44,241 bases of DNA, from assembly GCA_905221605.1 (NCBI GenBank), contig CAJNDS010000993.1, forward strand, positions 1 to 44,241, in the 5' to 3' direction. A program made the translations under genes and the position numbers. Source of the stretch: Symbiodinium natans. Lineage: Eukaryota; Sar; Dinophyceae; Suessiales; Symbiodiniaceae. Within the stretch, counting starts at the first letter, position 1; each line of letters starts with the position of its first letter. Positions 42,196-44,241 of the stretch are shown piece after piece. The notes under the pieces are model-generated. The model saw only the letters and a list, made by a program, of their open reading frames with translations, made no database searches and was not told the origin of the DNA.

Positions 42196-42719
42196 ACACT
42201 TCTCCGTTGCATTCATTCTCTTTTCCCTACGTACCATTTGTTTTCGACGATGTATGGGAAGAACGTCCATTTCCTCTTGCATCGGTAAGACAACCTCTTA
42301 TTGTAGGAAAACAACGTGTATAGCCCACATCTGCCCTCCGATAACAATTCAAAGAATAATCCTTGGGTTATGCAATAGGGGGCGCGGCGTGTTTGGTGGC
42401 GGGGGGGTCTCACACAAAGGAAGTAAGCGCAACAAAACCCGGCATTCACCGAGGGTAACAACACGAAGGGAGACAAGCCTGGAGGAGGGGTCAAGGGGAC
42501 CGTGAGACAAACTCTGAGAAAAGGAAGAAGACATGCATCACCGAAGGGAGACAAAGGGTGACAGCAGCAGACAAACACCGAAAATCCGGCATTCAGTACA
42601 CCACTGGTGGCGAAACGTTGGCCGATTCAAAAACCCCATATAGTGTCTGTTAGGAAAGTCAAGGCCAACCATACAAGGATGTCACAAGGACTTTCCCGTG
42701 TGCCACGTACACTCAGGCT
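42196..42719. other. Unassigned DNA
   Basis: Minus-strand ORFs of up to 121 codons without recognised domains. No repeats. Confidence 0.4.
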
Positions 42720-43178
42720 TTGACACGGCCTGAACTGCGGATAAGTGGTACGAAGGGCTTGCCTGCCACAGAATCCGGTTTCCCCGCCCGGCTTGTGCCT
42801 ACATTGGGCCTACATCCCTCGCCAAGCCGGCCAAGCCTCTTGCAGCTCTCTGCGAAGAACCAAGTCGACAAAGGAGTCCACAAGGGACAGGATGGCCTCA
42901 CAGTGCTGCTACAGCCGCAGGTGGGACACGGGATAGCAGCCATGTGGGCACACGGCTGGCGCCAACATGAGGATGTGCCGCTGCACGTGCTCAGCGCAAA
43001 CTGCATGATCAACGCGGGCAAGAACCAATTTGCAGACCTTGCCACGCGATGGATGCACTGCTTCAAAGTTCATGTGATCATACGACTGCGACGTGCTCCA
43101 ATCCGAGATCACCGCCAAACGACAGAAAAGGATGACCACGGGAGCTGGAAGGCCTTGCTTGGCCTCAGAAGCGCCTAA
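42720..43178 (+). CDS. Unidentified 152-codon ORF
   Basis: ATG start, TAA stop. From about codon 45 the third codon positions are strongly G/C (GTGCTGCTACAGCCGCAGGT, GTGCCGCTGCACGTGCTC), as in the GC-rich element genes of this window. Text such as DGLTVLLQPQVGHGIAAMW and NAGKNQFADLATRW reads like a folded protein. I do not recognise a family. Overlapping minus-strand frames of 94 and 117 codons exist, so the call is tentative. It may be an exon or a fragment; no neighbour gives context. Confidence 0.3.
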   Translation: MTRPELRISGTKGLPATESGFPARLVPTLGLHPSPSRPSLLQLSAKNQVDKGVHKGQDGLTVLLQPQVGHGIAAMWAHGWRQHEDVPLHVLSANCMINAGKNQFADLATRWMHCFKVHVIIRLRRAPIRDHRQTTEKDDHGSWKALLGLRSA

Positions 43179-43655
43179 TTTTGTGTGGAGCACCTTTCGA
43201 GCGCCTTACGCTCTCTCTTGCTGCGGAGGCGGTCTTTTCAGCGGGGATAGCAAATGCGAGCCCCTTAGATTGAATCTTCATTGCTGCACGGAATTGGTGC
43301 GCTCAGCACGTTTTTCATAGATCTCCATGGGACATGCGCGGACGTGCGAGTCTCATTGACGGCGGACGTGCTTTTGGTGAAAGATGTTACGGCCCAGAAC
43401 CTCATAGGTCGGTAAATGTCCACACGTTTCCCACCCATGGGGCTTTCTTTGAGCTAATCCGGATGGAGAACGGGTGTACGAAAGACAAGGCTGCAACACA
43501 AACTGACAACAAACGGCAAAACAAACGATGACTTGCTTGAGCATGTAACACTATGGGTAGACTATGGGTTTCCTCGCCCAAGCCAGGGGTCTTCCTCGCC
43601 GAAACTACTGCACTTGCGTGTTGGGCCCAATCTTCACATAACACGCACAAAGAGA
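43179..43655. other. Unassigned DNA
   Basis: No supported ORF or repeat. Confidence 0.4.
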
Positions 43656-44241
43656 GCGAGCAAGAAAAGAGAGAGAGAGAGAGAGAGACATTTTGGCAAG
43701 TCTCGACCCATAACGAAGTGCACACAGCCGGACAGAGGGAGGAGAGAAGAGAAAGAGAGAGAAGAGAAAGAGAAGAGAAAGACGAGAGAAGAGCGAGAAA
43801 AAAGAGAGAAGCTCTAGAGAGAGAAGAGCTCGAGAGAGAAGAGAGAAAAGAGAGAGAAGACAGAGAAGAGAGAGAAGAGAGAGAAGAGAGAGAAGAGAGA
43901 CAAGAGAGACAAGAGAGACAAGAGAGACAAGAGAGACAAGAGAGACAAGAGAGACAAGAGAGACAAGAGAGACAAGAGAGAAGAGAGAGACGAAAAAGCA
44001 GAGAGAGAAGAGGGAGAAGACAGAGAAGAGAGAGAAGAGAGAGAAGAGAGTGAAGAGAGACAAGAGAGACAAGAGAGACGAGAGAGACGAGAGAGAGAGA
44101 AGAGAGACAACCGAGAGAACAGAGACAGGAGAGACAGGAGAGACGAGAGATAAGAGAGAGAAGAGAGAGAAGAGAGAGAAGAGAGAGAAGAGAGAGAAGA
44201 GAGAGAAGAGAGAGAAGAGAGAGAAGAGAGAGAAGAGAGAG
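43656..44241. repeat. GA-rich satellite reaching the window end
   Basis: Built of GAGAGAAGA and AAGAGAGAC units, with a cleaner run of 9-bp AAGAGAGAC at about 43895-43980 and GAGAGAAGA at about 44150-44241. It continues beyond the window. Confidence 0.97.

Overview
The window looks like nuclear DNA of a dinoflagellate, most likely of the Symbiodiniaceae type. This is an inference from several independent signs: degenerate plant-type telomere repeats (TTTAGGG/CCCTAAA) scattered through the interior; very large microsatellites; retroelement polyproteins of the Ty1/copia and a second, probably Ty3/gypsy-like, type; and two copies of a spliced-leader-like relic (TTTTGGCTCAAG). I see no rRNA, no tRNA and no intact conserved host gene. 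Nearly all recognisable coding sequence is decayed mobile-element sequence.

Layout. 1-4.6 kb: repeat-rich intergenic DNA (16-bp minisatellite, telomere-like tracts, a degenerate long tandem repeat, a TACCGAGCGTTG minisatellite). 4.6-5.4 kb (-): ORF with a RapZ-C-like GKHRS motif. 5.6-8.3 kb (+): copia-type gag pseudogene ending in CCCH and CCHC zinc fingers. 8.8-10.5 kb: telomere-derived repeat block carrying a 759-bp miniature LTR element (9147-9905) with TG...CA LTRs, a primer-binding-site-like sequence, an ATAG target duplication and a paralogous empty site nearby. 10.8-16.4 kb: tandem repeats, an array of foldback palindromes, a ~30-bp AT-rich degenerate repeat and a perfect 28-bp hairpin. 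16.4-25.7 kb: one (ACT)n array split by an 8.3-kb composite with inverted terminal repeats; inside are a gypsy-like gag and pol start (+) and, inserted antisense, a copia RT-RNase H gene (-) with a membrane-spanning C-terminal extension. 25.7-36 kb: microsatellites (including a ~850-bp CA repeat), two unassigned ORFs and fragments of another dinoflagellate element ORF. 36-41 kb: a 259-bp direct repeat brackets an internally deleted copia element (LTR-RT/RNase H-PPT-LTR) and a decayed ~600-codon disordered/coiled-coil protein with AGG/AGA-biased arginine codons, which may be of foreign (possibly viral) origin. 41.4-44.2 kb: interstitial telomere repeats, a small unassigned ORF and a GA-rich satellite running off the end.

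The elements do not form a pathway. The genomic history is one of nested insertion, internal deletion and nonsense decay. In several elements a single in-frame stop interrupts an otherwise readable domain: TGA at 7570, TAA at 17259, TAG at 19195, TAG at 23132, TAG at 32592 and TAA at 40090. Family assignments rest on motifs read by eye and on recalled family patterns; no database search was possible.
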